Positions 6,381 through 7,764 of a stretch of 7,764 bases of DNA are shown here, in pieces. The position numbers and the translations under genes were made by a program. Source of the stretch: Pseudomonadota bacterium (GTDB lineage Bacteria; Pseudomonadota; Gammaproteobacteria; Steroidobacterales; Steroidobacteraceae); NCBI GenBank assembly GCA_021779875.1, contig JAJXZV010000209.1, positions 1 to 7,764 of the forward strand, given 5' to 3'. The stretch's first letter is position 1. Each line of letters begins with the position of its first letter. The notes beneath the pieces are model-generated. The model searched no databases, had not been told where the DNA came from, and was given only the letters and a program-made list of their open reading frames with translations.

Positions 6381-7764
6381 GGTGTCGGATTGCCGGAGGT
6401 CTGAGTCGAAGAAACGGTGGGAGCGCCGGCGGGAGCGGCGCTGGTGTAGCCGCCCCCGAGGGCGCGCTGCAGATCGACGTCGGCGGTCACCGCCGCCGCA
6501 TCGAGCAACAGCAATGCGTCCTGCTGCTCGAGCAGCGCTTCGGCGGCCGCGATTTCGGGGCGGGCGTCGCTCAGGCCCTGACGGGCACGGGCCACGGTGC
6601 TGCGATCGAGCCGTTGCGCCGCCTCGAAGGCCGCCATGCGTTCCGCCCGTTGCGCGGCGATCTGACCGCGCGTGGCCGCGGCCGCCGCGACTTCGCGGGC
6701 CGCGCCCACCACCGTTTCGCGGTAGCCGGCGACCGCCGCGTCGAGCGCGGCCCGGCTGGCGCCGTAGCGCGCCTTCAGCAGGCCGGAATCGAAGATCGGC
6801 AGATGCACCGCGGCGCCCAATTGCGGCACACGGCTGTTGTACTGCGCCAGCCGGGCCAGATCGAGGCTCGACAAGCCCGCGAGCGCGCCGATGGTGACGT
6901 CGGGATAGAACTCGGCACGCGCCGCCTGTGACGCCTGCTCGGCCGCCTCGACCCGCCAGCGGCTGGCGGCAACGTCGGCGCGGCGCGCGATCAAGTCGAG
7001 CCGGGCATCGTCGGGCAAGCCGGCCGATATCGGGGGCAGCGGCCTCACCGTCAGCGGCGGCAGCTCGGATGGCGGCACCCCCGTCAGGGCCGCCAGCGCC
7101 ACGACGCGCAGCGCCGCCGAACCGCGCAGCGCCTCCCGCTGTTCGCGCAGCGCCGCCAGGCCCGCGTCCGCCCGGTAGCGCACGTCCGGCGGATCGACCT
7201 GCGCCTGCACCCGCGCCGCGGCGATCCGCGCCTGGCGCTCGAGCAGGTGTTCGCGCTCACCGGCGATCGCGAGACGGGCCTCATCCGACTGCCAGGCGAA
7301 ATAGGTTTCGGTCACGGCGCTGGCGAGCACCAGCGCCGCCGCCGAGCGATCCGCCGCCGCCGCGTGCGCCTGGTCCATGGCCGCTTCGATGGCGTCGCGC
7401 CGCTTGCCCCACCAGTCGAAGGTGTAGGTCGCCTGCAATCCCAGATCGAACTGGTTGTACCAATGGAAGCCGAGCAGCGCCGGCGGGAACAGGCCGTTGT
7501 CGCTCAGCCGCTGGCGATCCGCGTCGGCCGACGCCTGGACCTGCACCCCCGTGGCGGCGCCCGCGACGCGCACCGACTGGCGCGCCGAGTCGAAGCGCGC
7601 GTGCGCGCTAGCGAGCGAGGGCGAGGACGCCAGCGCGAGCTCCACCAGCCGGTCGAGCGTCGGGTCCTGGTACCGGGTCCACCACTGCGGCGCCGGCCAC
7701 TGGCCGCCGCCGGGCAGGTCGCCGAGCGGCGCCTGGGCGCCGAGGGTCACCGGCTTAGGCTTCG
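6377..7764 (-). CDS. Outer-membrane efflux channel, NodT/OMF family (5' partial)
   Basis: Outer-membrane channel expected to work with the EmrA-type adaptor encoded next. The first start-like codon in the window is GTG at 7750, giving 457 aa. The frame stays open upstream to the window edge (encoding KPKP before that valine), and no signal peptide follows the GTG, so the real start and signal/lipobox lie outside the window. Counting from that valine: QWWTRYQDPTLDRLVELAL (22-40) is the usual OMF opening, FDLGLQATYTFDWWGKRRDA (101-120) is the first-repeat strand region, and IARRADVAASRWRVEAAE (254-271) with ARAEFYPDVTI (277-287) is the NodT-type second-repeat signature. LGAAVHLPIFDSGLLKARYG (311-330) follows. 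The C-terminus is an Ala/Pro/Ser/Thr-rich tail of about 25 residues. It is clearly divergent from the other channel protein in the window, so this is not a recent tandem duplicate. Confidence 0.92.
   Translation of the reverse strand, partial: KPKPVTLGAQAPLGDLPGGGQWPAPQWWTRYQDPTLDRLVELALASSPSLASAHARFDSARQSVRVAGAATGVQVQASADADRQRLSDNGLFPPALLGFHWYNQFDLGLQATYTFDWWGKRRDAIEAAMDQAHAAAADRSAAALVLASAVTETYFAWQSDEARLAIAGEREHLLERQARIAAARVQAQVDPPDVRYRADAGLAALREQREALRGSAALRVVALAALTGVPPSELPPLTVRPLPPISAGLPDDARLDLIARRADVAASRWRVEAAEQASQAARAEFYPDVTIGALAGLSSLDLARLAQYNSRVPQLGAAVHLPIFDSGLLKARYGASRAALDAAVAGYRETVVGAAREVAAAAATRGQIAAQRAERMAAFEAAQRLDRSTVARARQGLSDARPEIAAAEALLEQQDALLLLDAAAVTADVDLQRALGGGYTSAAPAGAPTVSSTQTSGNPTP

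Noticed and set aside
5154..6404. 416-codon open frame on the plus strand opposite the EmrA-type adaptor
   Set aside because: His/Arg/Gly-rich translation without domains; the opposite strand has the full EmrA signature set.
1..7764. Mobile elements, CRISPR arrays, tRNA or rRNA genes
   Set aside because: No transposase-like protein, terminal inverted repeats, regularly spaced repeats or tRNA-like cloverleaf were seen; nearly every base is accounted for by six efflux or reductase coding regions.

Overview
The window is gene-dense, strongly GC-rich DNA from a Gram-negative bacterium. Two outer-membrane channel proteins and two periplasmic adaptors require a double membrane. The codon bias and protein styles suggest a high-GC Pseudomonadota (Burkholderiales or Xanthomonadales-like), but the sequence does not settle the taxon. 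Almost everything is coding; the only clear intergenic stretch is 88 bp (5111-5198).

Layout. The plus strand (2-4555) carries a tripartite RND efflux operon in the order inner-membrane permease (5' end cut off by the window), periplasmic adaptor, outer-membrane lipoprotein channel. Its junctions overlap by 8 bp and 4 bp, so the three proteins are probably translationally coupled. The minus strand (7764-4556) carries a second, convergent cluster: an outer-membrane channel (5' end cut off by the window), an EmrA-type adaptor overlapping it by an ATGA junction, then after 88 bp a small NAD(P)H-dependent FMN reductase. The two clusters meet tail to tail with no spacer: both TAG stop codons lie in the 10-bp palindrome at 4551-4560.

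Function. The plus-strand genes can build a complete proton-driven efflux pump across both membranes. The minus-strand genes supply the periplasmic and outer-membrane parts of an EmrAB/TolC-like pump, but the MFS (EmrB-type) permease often found just downstream of emrA is not there; the flavin reductase occupies that place. The permease may lie upstream beyond the right edge, or elsewhere. The substrates of both systems are unknown from this sequence.

Assessment. This is a recognisable multidrug/toxicant efflux neighbourhood, and I found no clearly undescribed system. The points most worth a second look are the missing EmrB partner with a reductase in its slot, the RND permease lacking the lysine used by AcrB in TM10, and the zero-spacing convergent stop junction.
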